From positions 1-64,000 of the forward strand of contig CP091034.1 in the NCBI GenBank assembly GCA_039725955.1: a DNA stretch of 64,000 bases. Reading direction: 5' to 3'. The notes under the pieces were generated by a model. It saw nothing but the letters and a program-made list of their open reading frames with translations. It had not been told where the DNA came from and did not search any database. The first letter of the stretch is position 1. Each line of letters opens with the position of its first letter. Of this stretch, positions 56,724 to 64,000 are shown piece after piece. Origin of the DNA: Sinorhizobium sp. B11. GTDB lineage: Bacteria; Pseudomonadota; Alphaproteobacteria; Rhizobiales; Rhizobiaceae. Both the position numbers and the translations under genes were made by a program.

Positions 56724-57104
56724 GTGGCGAAAGCGGAACTTGGAACCAAGCGCACCGATCCGGAAACCGGCAAGAAGTTCTACGATCTGAACCGGGACCC
56801 GATCGTTTCTCCTTATACCGGTAAATCTTACCCCCTGTCCTTCTTCGAAGAAACCTCGGCAGTCGCCGAAGTTCAGGATGAGGACGAGGTTGCCGAGGTC
56901 GATACCGAAAACACCGAAGTCGAACTGGTTTCGCTCGAGGACGCCGATGACAATTCCGGCGGCGACGACATCCCCGATATGGGCGATGACGATGTCGAAA
57001 TCGAAGGCGATGACGACGATACCTTCCTCGAAGCCGACGAAGATGACGAAGATGACGACATGAGCGACATCATCGGCGTCACCGGCGACGAAGACGAAGT
57101 CTGA
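56724..57104 (+). CDS. TIGR02300 family acidic protein
   Basis: 126 residues. The N-terminal 45 residues (KAELGTKRTDPETGKKFYDL and DPIVSPYTGKSYPLSFF) are the family core. The rest is strongly acidic, almost all Asp/Glu in the last 50 residues, and probably disordered. The family is common in alphaproteobacteria and has no known function. The start is GTG 56724 with GAGG upstream. It is divergent from aroA and is followed by a terminator. Confidence 0.88.
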   Translation: MAKAELGTKRTDPETGKKFYDLNRDPIVSPYTGKSYPLSFFEETSAVAEVQDEDEVAEVDTENTEVELVSLEDADDNSGGDDIPDMGDDDVEIEGDDDDTFLEADEDDEDDDMSDIIGVTGDEDEV

Positions 57105-57115
57105 TCGAACGAATA

Positions 57116-57154
57116 CCGGCCCGGATGACAAAAATATTCCGGGCCGGATTTTTT
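57116..57154 (+). terminator. Rho-independent terminator
   Basis: CCGGCCCGGA (57116-57125), a 12-nt loop, TCCGGGCCGG (57138-57147), then six T (57149-57154). It ends the TIGR02300 transcript just before the tRNA gene. Confidence 0.88.
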
Positions 57155-57252
57155 AGGCTTGCCATCTGCGAAAACCGCAAGTAAGAAGCCGCCACTCCAG
57201 AGGAAACGCCCTCCGGAGTATCCCAGGACCGGCCAGACCGGACCATCTTGAT

Positions 57253-57328
<76 letters not shown>

Positions 57329-57479
57329 AATCTTTCCAGATTGCACTTCAAAAAGCATTTTAGGTCAGCATAACTGACATCTGTCAGGATTGTTCAGTTG
57401 CCGGTTTGCCAACAGCTGGAAACGGGTTTTCATATCCATCGTTGACGCCGGCCGATTCGGCGCCTCCCGGACCCGGACC

Positions 57480-58205
57480 ATGACACGAGCAAGACGTCGC
57501 CGCATCATCAGAACCCGCAGGACCGCGACCGGACTGGCGCTGGTCGGCTCGATTTCCTTTCTGGCTGGCATGACGGATGCGACCGGCCTGCTTCTGACCG
57601 GCGACTTCGTATCCTTCATGACGGGCAATACGACGCGCGCAGCATTGGCGCTGAGCAGCGGCGATGTCAGGCATGCTGCCGTGCTTGTGTCGGCCATCAT
57701 CGTCTTCGTGCTCGGCAATGCCGCCGGCATTGTCGTCGCGCATCGGGCCGAAAGGCGCATCTTCGTCGTGCTCTGCTGTGTCAGCCTCATGCTGGCGCTG
57801 GCCTCGATGATGACGCTACAGGATCTGCTAATGGCGCGGTTCTATATGATCGTTCTCGCAATGGGCATGGTGAATGCGGCGGTCGAGCATATAGAAGGGC
57901 TGCCGATCGGTCTGACCTATGTGACCGGTGCGCTGTCGCGTTTTGGTCGCGGCATTGGCCGCTGGATTATCGGCGACCGTCGCCTCGACTGGGTGATCCA
58001 GATCGTGCCGTGGGGTGGCATGGTGCTCGGGGCCATCAGCGGAGCCCTCATGACGCGTCTTGTGGGCGCACAGGCGCTGTGGCTGGTCTCCATTTTTGCC
58101 ATGGCGCTGGCGATTGTGGCTCTGTTTATTCCCCGCCCGCTGCAGCGTCGGTTCAATCAGAAGATCGCTTCCCAAACGCATCAGGTGCACAGCAGGCGAG
58201 CCTGA
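57480..58205 (+). CDS. DUF1275 (YoaK-like) membrane protein
   Basis: 241 residues with about six membrane helices. Hallmarks are SISFLAGMTDATGLLLTGD and FVSFMTGNTTRAALAL near the N-terminus, and YVTGALSRFGRGIG later. Function is unknown; the family is sometimes suggested to be a transporter. The start is uncertain: ATG 57480 gives an Arg-rich leader of 18 residues without a clear ribosome site, while TTG 57390 is possible. Confidence 0.82.
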   Translation: MTRARRRRIIRTRRTATGLALVGSISFLAGMTDATGLLLTGDFVSFMTGNTTRAALALSSGDVRHAAVLVSAIIVFVLGNAAGIVVAHRAERRIFVVLCCVSLMLALASMMTLQDLLMARFYMIVLAMGMVNAAVEHIEGLPIGLTYVTGALSRFGRGIGRWIIGDRRLDWVIQIVPWGGMVLGAISGALMTRLVGAQALWLVSIFAMALAIVALFIPRPLQRRFNQKIASQTHQVHSRRA

Positions 58206-58290
58206 GCGTCGCGGAGTTGAGGGGGGCCGCCGCCCTTCGCGAAGGATACAGCTCCGTCGGCCGTACCTCAGCGCTCTTTCCGCGCCGATC

Positions 58291-58764
58291 CTATTTCTTG
58301 GAGATGGTGACGAATTTCGTACCCCGCACGCGGGTGGTGACGATGCAAGGATCGCCGCCGGTGCGGTCGCAGAAGCGCGGGTTCATCTTCATGGCGAGCA
58401 CCATGTTGCCGAAACGCTGGACGAAGTCGTAGCCGTAGATCTGCGCGGTGGCGATCATGAAGTAGCCGCCTTCCGCCACCTGAAGATAAAAATTATAGGT
58501 GCAGCCGTCTTCGTTGCATTGCGGACCCTTCTGGCCGTCGCAGGTAAGTTGACCCTCGTTGACGACGGCGTCCATCAGCCCGTCATTGTTGATATCCTGA
58601 CGAATAAGAAAGCCGTCACCGAAGGATGCGTCCGTGCACTGCTCCTGGAAATGCTTCTTTTCGTAGATCTCCGGGTCGGAGATCAGCGATTGCTGTGCGA
58701 CGGCTGCGACTGGCATCACCAGCAGCAAAATGACGTTCAGGAGTACGGGCAGCAGCGTCTTCAC
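58291..58764 (-). CDS. Small exported protein with an EF-hand-like loop
   Basis: 157 residues. A signal peptide (LLPVLLNVILLLVMPVAAVA) is followed by IRQDINNDGLMDAVVNEG, a DxNxDGxxD calcium-loop-like motif, and by CDGQKGPQCNEDGCTYNFYL with four more cysteines likely paired in disulfides. The start is GTG 58764 with AGAGGAAAG upstream; longer frames lack such a site. No family name can be given. Calcium binding in the periplasm is inference. Confidence 0.72.
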   Translation of the reverse strand: MKTLLPVLLNVILLLVMPVAAVAQQSLISDPEIYEKKHFQEQCTDASFGDGFLIRQDINNDGLMDAVVNEGQLTCDGQKGPQCNEDGCTYNFYLQVAEGGYFMIATAQIYGYDFVQRFGNMVLAMKMNPRFCDRTGGDPCIVTTRVRGTKFVTISKK

Positions 58765-58878
58765 GGCTTTCCTCTTATGGATAAAGGCTTCTCTGGCCTT
58801 CCATTCTCCATGCGCCGCCTTGCGCCGCCCTTGCCGCAATGATTCAGTGTGCCCCGTTCTGCCGGTCTGGAGGCCTCG

Positions 58879-59514
58879 ATGTCATTGCTCGTCTATCTCG
58901 ATTATGCCGGCATCGCCCTGTTTGCCGCGACGGGCGCGCTCGCCGCCTCGCGAAAGCAGCTGGACCTGATCGGCTTCCTGTTCTTTGCGATCGTGACGGG
59001 AACAGGCGGTGGCACTGTGCGCGATATCATTCTCGGCCGCGTACCGGTCTTCTGGGTGTTGAATCCATTCTACATCGTCATCTGCTGTATTGTGGGAGTC
59101 GTCGTCTTCTTTACCGCCCATCTGCTGGAATCGCGCTATCGCCTGCTGATCTGGCTTGATGCGGTCGGTCTTGCCGCCTATTGCGTGCTTGGCGCCGCCA
59201 AGGGACTGGCCGCTACTGGTTCGCCGACGATTGCCATCGTCACCGGCGCCCTGACGGCGACCTTCGGCGGCATTCTGCGCGATCTTCTCGCAAACGAGCC
59301 TTCGGTGCTGTTGCGGCCCGAAATCTACGTGACGGCGGCGCTGGTCGGATCGGGCGTCTTTACCGGCGTCAATGCGCTTGGCGCCGAGCTCTACGTCGCA
59401 TCGGCCTGCGGCGTCGCGGCGGCCTTCGCAGTGCGCGCTGGAGCGTTGTGGTTCGGCTGGACATTCCCGACCTACAAACACATGCCAGGCCGGCATCCCG
59501 ACGATGTGATGTAA
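58879..59514 (+). CDS. Trimeric intracellular cation channel (UPF0126/TRIC) family protein
   Basis: 211 residues with seven membrane helices in two similar halves, each with a GGxxRD kink: TGTGGGTVRDIILGRVPVF and ATFGGILRDLLANEPSVLL. Bacterial TRIC homologues form cation channels. ATG 58879 has GGAGG about 6 nt upstream. It is convergent with irr, only 2 nt separating the stops. Confidence 0.9.
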   Translation: MSLLVYLDYAGIALFAATGALAASRKQLDLIGFLFFAIVTGTGGGTVRDIILGRVPVFWVLNPFYIVICCIVGVVVFFTAHLLESRYRLLIWLDAVGLAAYCVLGAAKGLAATGSPTIAIVTGALTATFGGILRDLLANEPSVLLRPEIYVTAALVGSGVFTGVNALGAELYVASACGVAAAFAVRAGALWFGWTFPTYKHMPGRHPDDVM

Positions 59515-59516
59515 GA

Positions 59517-59936
59517 TCAGCCCCGCTTCTGGCGCAGGCGGATCACCACGTCGACATGGGCAATTTCCATGCCTTCGGGTGGCTGCGGCAGATTGTCGAT
59601 GGTCAGATTGCTGATCGGAATATCGAGCACCTCGTTTTCGCCTTCGACAAAAAAGTGATGGTGGTCGGAGACATTGGTGTCGAAATAGGTCTTGGCGCTC
59701 TCGACGGCGAGAACGCGGATCATGCCGGCTTCGGTGAACTGGTGCAGCGTATTGTAGACGGTCGCAAGCGACACCGGCACACCGGCGCCAACCGCCTCCT
59801 CGTGCAGTTCCTCGACGGTCAAATGCCGGTCGCCCTTGGCAAACAGGAGATCGCCAAGCGCAACGCGCTGGCGGGTGGGACGCAGGCCTGCGCTGCGCAG
59901 CCTGACCTCAATGGCGATCGGGGTCTCACCCGTCAT
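59517..59936 (-). CDS. irr: Iron response regulator Irr (Fur family)
   Basis: 139 residues. The winged helix includes GLRPTRQRVALGDLLFAKG and VSLATVYNTLHQFTEAGMI. The HHH cluster (His92-94 in SDHHHFFVEGE) is the heme/metal site of rhizobial Irr, and the N-terminal Bradyrhizobium-type heme motif is absent. It represses heme synthesis and activates or represses iron genes when iron is low. ATG 59936 has GGAG 9 nt upstream. It is divergent from fabA, the usual rhizobial arrangement. Confidence 0.9.
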   Translation of the reverse strand: MTGETPIAIEVRLRSAGLRPTRQRVALGDLLFAKGDRHLTVEELHEEAVGAGVPVSLATVYNTLHQFTEAGMIRVLAVESAKTYFDTNVSDHHHFFVEGENEVLDIPISNLTIDNLPQPPEGMEIAHVDVVIRLRQKRG

Positions 59937-60144
59937 TAACACCAACTCCGGTTATTCTGGCGAAAAGCAATCATGTTTGTTCAAGCGATATAACTTTTGC
60001 GCAAAAGCCTTTCAATAGTTCAATGGGGACAAGAGCCTTCGAAAGGCCGCAAAAACGGGCTTTTGACGCAAATAGCTCTGGTCGCGGCCTTGGCCTTCCT
60101 GTATGCGACCACCAAATAGTGGCTTATACCCGGTCCAGAACCAA

Positions 60145-60176
60145 AAAATGAAGCTGCCATGCTTGCGCTTCATTTT
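60145..60176. promoter_or_regulatory. 10-bp inverted repeat upstream of fabA
   Basis: AAAATGAAGC (60145-60154), 12-nt spacer, GCTTCATTTT (60167-60176). It ends 62 nt before the fabA start in the irr-fabA intergenic region. It could be an operator for the fatty-acid genes or a leader hairpin; no regulator can be named. Confidence 0.45.
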
Positions 60177-60238
60177 CTGAGGAACTTGGACTAAAGACAC
60201 ACATCCATCGCCAAGAACGCGGGGGGAAACAGAGATTT

Positions 60239-60754
60239 ATGACGACCAGACAGTCCAGCTACTCCTACGAAGAACTTATCGCCTGCGCACATGGTGAACT
60301 GTTCGGGCCTGGCAATGCGCAGCTGCCGTTGCCACCCATGCTCATGGTTCATCGCATCACGGACATTTCCGAAACGGGCGGCGCCTTCGAAAAGGGCTAT
60401 CTACGGGCCGAATACGATGTTCGTCCCGACGACTGGTATTTCCCCTGCCATTTCGAAGGCAACCCCATCATGCCGGGCTGCCTCGGCCTCGACGGCATGT
60501 GGCAGTTGACCGGTTTCTATCTGGGTTGGCTCGGTGAACAGGGCCGCGGCATGGCGCTCTCGACCGGCGAAGTGAAGTTCAAGGGCATGGTTCGCCCGCA
60601 CACGAAGCTGATTGAATACGGCATCGACTTCAAGCGCGTCATGCGTGGCCGTCTGGTGCTCGGCACCGCTGACGGCTGGCTGAAGGCGGACGGCGAAACC
60701 ATTTATCAAGCGACCGATCTTCGCGTCGGTCTCTCGAAAGATAAGACGGCCTGA
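60239..60754 (+). CDS. fabA: 3-hydroxydecanoyl-ACP dehydratase/isomerase
   Basis: 171 residues. The hot-dog fold active site is [20 protein letters not shown], with His71 and Asp85 as catalytic residues. FabA dehydrates 3-hydroxydecanoyl-ACP and isomerises trans-2 to cis-3-decenoyl-ACP, opening unsaturated fatty acid synthesis. It is followed 46 nt later by fabB, its obligate partner. The start is ATG 60239 after an ACAGAG stretch. Confidence 0.96.
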   Translation: MTTRQSSYSYEELIACAHGELFGPGNAQLPLPPMLMVHRITDISETGGAFEKGYLRAEYDVRPDDWYFPCHFEGNPIMPGCLGLDGMWQLTGFYLGWLGEQGRGMALSTGEVKFKGMVRPHTKLIEYGIDFKRVMRGRLVLGTADGWLKADGETIYQATDLRVGLSKDKTA

Positions 60755-60800
60755 AAACCGCATTTCGAGCGGCTCACGAAAACAACAAGGGTTTGATCAG

Positions 60801-62036
60801 ATGAGACGGGTAGTTGTCACGGGTCTAGGTGTCGTGTCTTCGATCGGAAACGACGCGGCCGAAGTCACCGAATCCCTGCGCCAGGCAAAGTCCGGTATTT
60901 CCTTCTCCAGCGATTTCGCTGAACACGGTTTCAAGTGCCAGGTCTGGGGCAGCCCCAAGCTCGGCGCAGACAAGCTCGCCGAACTGGTGGATCGCCGCGC
61001 GATGCGCTTCCTGTCGCAGGGCGGCGCCTGGAACCACGTCGCCATGAAGCAGGCGATCGCCGATTCCGGCCTCGAAGACAAGGAATACAGCGAAAACGAA
61101 CGCGTCGGCATCATCATGGGCTCGGGTGGCCCGTCCACGCGCACGCTCATCGAAGCCGCCGAGATCACCGTCAAGAACAACAGCCCGAAGCGCATCGGCC
61201 CCTTCGCCGTGCCCAAGGCCATGTCGTCTACCGCATCGGCAACGCTCGCTACTTGGTTCAAGATCCACGGGGTCAACTATTCGATCTCGTCTGCCTGCTC
61301 CACGTCCGCGCACTGCATCGGCAATGCCGTGGAAATGATCCAGTGGGGGAAGCAGGACATGATGTTTGCCGGCGGCCATGAAGACCTCGACTGGACCATG
61401 TCGAACCTCTTCGACGCCATGGGCGCGATGTCCTCCAAGTATAACGATACGCCGGATACAGCTTCGCGCGCCTACGACGTCAGCCGTGACGGCTTCGTCA
61501 TCGCCGGCGGCGCCGGTGTGCTCGTCCTCGAGGAATTGGAGCACGCCAAGGCGCGCGGCGCCAAGATCTATGCCGAAATCATCGGCTACGGCGCGACGTC
61601 CGACGGCTATGACATGGTCGCCCCCTCGGGCGAGGGTGCTATTCGCTGCATGCGTCAGGCGCTGGCGACCGTGAAGGGCGACGTCGACTACATCAACACG
61701 CACGGCACGTCGACCCCGGTGGGCGACAGCAAGGAAATCGGCGCCATCCGCGAAGTCTTCGGCGAAAAGATGCCGCATATCCAGTCCACCAAGTCTTTGA
61801 CGGGCCATTCGCTCGGCGCCGCCGGCGTGCAGGAATCAATCTATTCCCTGCTGATGATGCAGGAAGGCTTCATTGGCGAAAGCGCGCATATCAAGGAACT
61901 CGATCCGGAATTCGAAGGCGTGCCGATCGTCCGCAAGCGTATCGACAATGCCAAGATCGACATTGCTCTCTCCAATTCCTTCGGCTTCGGCGGTACCAAC
62001 GCCACGCTCGTATTCCAGCGCTATAACGGACAATAA
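60801..62036 (+). CDS. fabB: Beta-ketoacyl-ACP synthase I
   Basis: 411 residues, thiolase fold. Active-site Cys166 is in [15 protein letters not shown], and the two histidines are in [14 protein letters not shown] and [12 protein letters not shown]. FabB elongates cis-3-decenoyl-ACP from FabA. fabI starts 1 nt after the stop, so the three genes form one operon. Confidence 0.96.
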   Translation: MRRVVVTGLGVVSSIGNDAAEVTESLRQAKSGISFSSDFAEHGFKCQVWGSPKLGADKLAELVDRRAMRFLSQGGAWNHVAMKQAIADSGLEDKEYSENERVGIIMGSGGPSTRTLIEAAEITVKNNSPKRIGPFAVPKAMSSTASATLATWFKIHGVNYSISSACSTSAHCIGNAVEMIQWGKQDMMFAGGHEDLDWTMSNLFDAMGAMSSKYNDTPDTASRAYDVSRDGFVIAGGAGVLVLEELEHAKARGAKIYAEIIGYGATSDGYDMVAPSGEGAIRCMRQALATVKGDVDYINTHGTSTPVGDSKEIGAIREVFGEKMPHIQSTKSLTGHSLGAAGVQESIYSLLMMQEGFIGESAHIKELDPEFEGVPIVRKRIDNAKIDIALSNSFGFGGTNATLVFQRYNGQ

Positions 62037-62037
62037 C

Positions 62038-62844
62038 ATGACGGGAATCATGCAGGGTAAGCGCGGCCTCATCATGGGCGTCGCAAACAACCATTCGATC
62101 GCCTGGGGGATTTCGAAGGCGCTTGCTGCACAGGGCGCAGAGCTGGCTTTCACCTTCCAGGGCGATGCACTCGGCAAGCGCGTCAAGCCGCTGGCGGCAG
62201 AAGTCGGCTCCGACTTCCTGCTCCCCTGCGATGTCGAGGATATCGCTTCGGTCGATACGGTCATCGACGCGATCAAGGAGCGCTGGGGCAAGCTCGATTT
62301 CGTCGTCCATGCCATCGGCTTTTCGGACAAGAACGAGCTGAAGGGCCTTTACGCTGATACGACGCGTGAAAACTTCAGCCGCACCATGGTCATCTCCTGT
62401 TTCTCCTTCACGGAAATTGCCAAGCGCTGTGCGTCGCTGATGGAAGACGGCGGCACCATGCTGACGCTGACTTATAACGGCTCCACGCGCGTCATCCCGA
62501 ACTACAATGTCATGGGTGTTGCCAAGGCTGCTCTGGAAGCCTCTGTACGCTATCTCGCGGCCGACTACGGCCCGCGCGGCATTCGCGTCAACGCGATCTC
62601 GGCCGGCCCGATCCGCACGCTCGCCGGTGCGGGTATTTCGGATGCCCGCGCGATCCTCTCGTGGAACCAGCGCAATGCGCCGCTACGCAAAACGGTGACC
62701 ATCGATCAGGTCGGCAGCTCCGCGCTCTACCTGCTGTCGGACCTTTCGACCGGCGTGACCGGCGAAATCCACTTCGTCGATGCCGGCTTTAACATTACGT
62801 CGATGCCGGCGCTGGAAACGTTGCGCAACGCAGACGTCGAATAA
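62038..62844 (+). CDS. fabI: Enoyl-ACP reductase
   Basis: 268 residues, short-chain dehydrogenase type. The NAD motif is MGVANNHSIAWGISKAL, and the catalytic Tyr and Lys occur in IPNYNVMGVAKAALEASVRY. It reduces enoyl-ACP in the last step of each elongation cycle. ATG 62038 is used here; ATG 62050 with a GGGAA box is an alternative. A terminator follows. Confidence 0.94.
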   Translation: MTGIMQGKRGLIMGVANNHSIAWGISKALAAQGAELAFTFQGDALGKRVKPLAAEVGSDFLLPCDVEDIASVDTVIDAIKERWGKLDFVVHAIGFSDKNELKGLYADTTRENFSRTMVISCFSFTEIAKRCASLMEDGGTMLTLTYNGSTRVIPNYNVMGVAKAALEASVRYLAADYGPRGIRVNAISAGPIRTLAGAGISDARAILSWNQRNAPLRKTVTIDQVGSSALYLLSDLSTGVTGEIHFVDAGFNITSMPALETLRNADVE

Positions 62845-62863
62845 GCGACGAACACTTCAAAAG

Positions 62864-62890
62864 AAAAAGGCGGCCTATGGCCGCCTTTTT
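62864..62890. terminator. Rho-independent terminator after fabI
   Basis: AAAAAGGCGGCC (62864-62875), loop TAT, GGCCGCCTTTTT (62879-62890): a strong stem with a T-tract on one side and an A-tract on the other. It can serve both fabI and the convergent methyltransferase gene. Confidence 0.9.
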
Positions 62891-62916
62891 TGTTGCCCGT
62901 TGATTTTATTGTTCGC

Positions 62917-63933
62917 CTATTTCCGGGCCCACAGCACCTTGAAGCGGGCGTTGCGGCAGGTTTCGCCGCTATCCTTGAAGTGCTCCGCCAGAACCGGCTC
63001 ATAGGGCAGGCCGCGATTGGCGACCAGCATCAGCCGACCGCCGCCGCGTAGCGAAGAGGCTGCGGTCTTGATCATCGCCTGGCCGAGCGAAGGTTCGGCA
63101 GCGTGGCCCTCATGGAAGGGCGGGTTCATGATGACGAGATCGTACTTGTCGCGCACCTGCTCGCCCGCCAGATCGTGCCAGAAGAAGCGCACAGGCGCGT
63201 CCGGGCAGTTCTCCGCCAGATTGGCCTTCGCAGCCTCCAGAGCCTCGTAGTTGGCCTCGTAGAGGTCAAGGCGGGCAATATTGGGGGATTTCTCTGCCAG
63301 TTCGACGGAGAGATAACCCCAGCCGGCGCCGAAATCGGCCACGTCACCGGTGAAATCGGTCGGAAGGCGCGAGGCGAGGAGCTGTGAACCGGCGTCGAGC
63401 CTATCATGCGAGAACATGCCGGGCGAGGCGATGAAGCGGCCTTCGACCCGCACCGGCGACTTGCCGAACTTCGAAACGATCTCGCTGACATTGGCCGGCC
63501 GGCCGAACCAGAAGGCGACGCCATGATATTTCGGCATGTGTTCGATATCGAGGCCGAAGCCTTCCATCCGCTTGCGCAGCGGCTGGATGCCGTCTTCCTT
63601 GCCACCGGCAATGACGATCAGGCCGCCGGCCTTCACACGCGAAAGGGCAGCGGCGATATTGGCCTCGTTCTCGCCCTTGTGCTTGGTGCAGAGCACCAGG
63701 CCCGCATCGTAGCCCTCACCTTCGATCTCTGGCTTCGCCTCGATGCGCTGGGCCAGGAGCTGCCTGTAGAGCGGCTTGAAGCCCTGTACGGCATCCAGAG
63801 CGGCGGCAAAACCCTCAGGAAGCGCAAAGCCCGCCTCGGCACCGAGGAAGAGCACACGCTGGCCTTCGCCTGGTGGCGTGACGGTTTCACTGGCAAAGGG
63901 ATGGAAGAGGGTCTTCAGCGTCTCGCGGCTCAT
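62917..63933 (-). CDS. RsmC-like class I SAM-dependent rRNA methyltransferase
   Basis: 338 residues in two related domains. The N-terminal half is a degenerate methyltransferase fold (VLFLGAEAGFALPEGFAAAL). The C-terminal half has the SAM motif VADFGAGWGYLSVELAEK and the catalytic loop LVIMNPPFHEGHA, typical of the RsmC/RsmD/RlmG group that makes N2-methylguanosine in rRNA (RsmC acts on 16S G1207 in E. coli). The precise target here is inference. Confidence 0.87.
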   Translation of the reverse strand: MSRETLKTLFHPFASETVTPPGEGQRVLFLGAEAGFALPEGFAAALDAVQGFKPLYRQLLAQRIEAKPEIEGEGYDAGLVLCTKHKGENEANIAAALSRVKAGGLIVIAGGKEDGIQPLRKRMEGFGLDIEHMPKYHGVAFWFGRPANVSEIVSKFGKSPVRVEGRFIASPGMFSHDRLDAGSQLLASRLPTDFTGDVADFGAGWGYLSVELAEKSPNIARLDLYEANYEALEAAKANLAENCPDAPVRFFWHDLAGEQVRDKYDLVIMNPPFHEGHAAEPSLGQAMIKTAASSLRGGGRLMLVANRGLPYEPVLAEHFKDSGETCRNARFKVLWARK

Positions 63934-63951
63934 GGTCTGGTCCCGTCATCT

Positions 63952-64000
63952 GGAGCAATTCCAGGGAAAATGCACAGCCGTTCGTAGCTGTGCGAAGGTC
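63952..64000. repeat. Rhizobial intergenic repeat fragment, cut by the window end
   Basis: GGAGCAATTCCAG at 63952-63964 repeats the 13-mer of 51799. It is followed by an imperfect inverted repeat (CACAGC, then GCTGTG near 63987-63992). It lies upstream of the rsmC-like gene. Confidence 0.5.

Overview
The window looks like chromosomal DNA of a rhizobial alphaproteobacterium (Rhizobium/Agrobacterium group). The evidence is the linked order aroA-cmk-rpsA, irr divergent from fabA-fabB-fabI, a TIGR02300-type acidic protein beside tRNA-Ala, rhizobial intergenic repeat elements, and high GC with C/G-ending codons. No phage, transposase, CRISPR array or integrase is visible.

Region 1 (1-9.2 kb): the 3' part of a giant RTX calcium-binding protein gene, carrying an apparently exact 1,773-bp tandem duplication and a one-base frameshift. 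It is followed by a four-gene envelope module: DUF305 protein, YVTN beta-propeller, ECF sigma factor, membrane anti-sigma. Region 2 (9.2-20.5 kb): a CelD/BcsL-like acetyltransferase with TPRs, a small unknown gene, and a compact type I secretion locus (HlyD adaptor, ABC exporter and two unusual acidic proteins that are probably exported). After a long gene-free stretch come a LuxR-type regulator with a degenerate receiver domain and a small secreted protein. Region 3 (20.8-26.2 kb): uxs, UDP-sugar 4-epimerase, cellulose-synthase-like glycosyltransferase, DUF995 protein and GH26-like hydrolase. The order closely resembles the Sinorhizobium uxs1-uxe-aps arabinose-polysaccharide cluster.

Region 4 (26.3-48.9 kb): a large carbohydrate catabolic island. 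It holds an orphan solute-binding protein divergent from a LacI-DUF2264-hydroxyacid dehydrogenase operon; a minus-strand operon of two Gfo/Idh/MocA oxidoreductases, a DUF993 aldolase-like protein and a TIM-barrel isomerase; a TetR regulator; a complete MalFGK-type ABC transporter with a third Gfo/Idh protein, a small-molecule kinase and a GcvT-type FAD dehydrogenase; and uxaC-uxuB for uronate breakdown. A 16-bp dyad recurs at three promoters, each 63-64 nt before a start codon. It ties the Gfo/Idh operon, the transporter and uxaC-uxuB into one probable regulon of the local TetR protein. This is the best candidate for an undescribed system: redox-assisted breakdown of a uronate-containing glycoside or conjugate.

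Region 5 (49.1-64 kb): housekeeping genes (slyX, RNase D-like, a long unknown protein, rpsA, cmk, a PaiB-like protein, aroA, a TIGR02300 protein, tRNA-Ala, a DUF1275 protein, a small EF-hand-like exported protein, a TRIC/UPF0126 channel, irr, fabA, fabB, fabI, rsmC-like). The aroA product aligns without gaps to class II EPSP synthase numbering as I remember it, yet several phosphoenolpyruvate-site residues are replaced. This is a strong second-look item.
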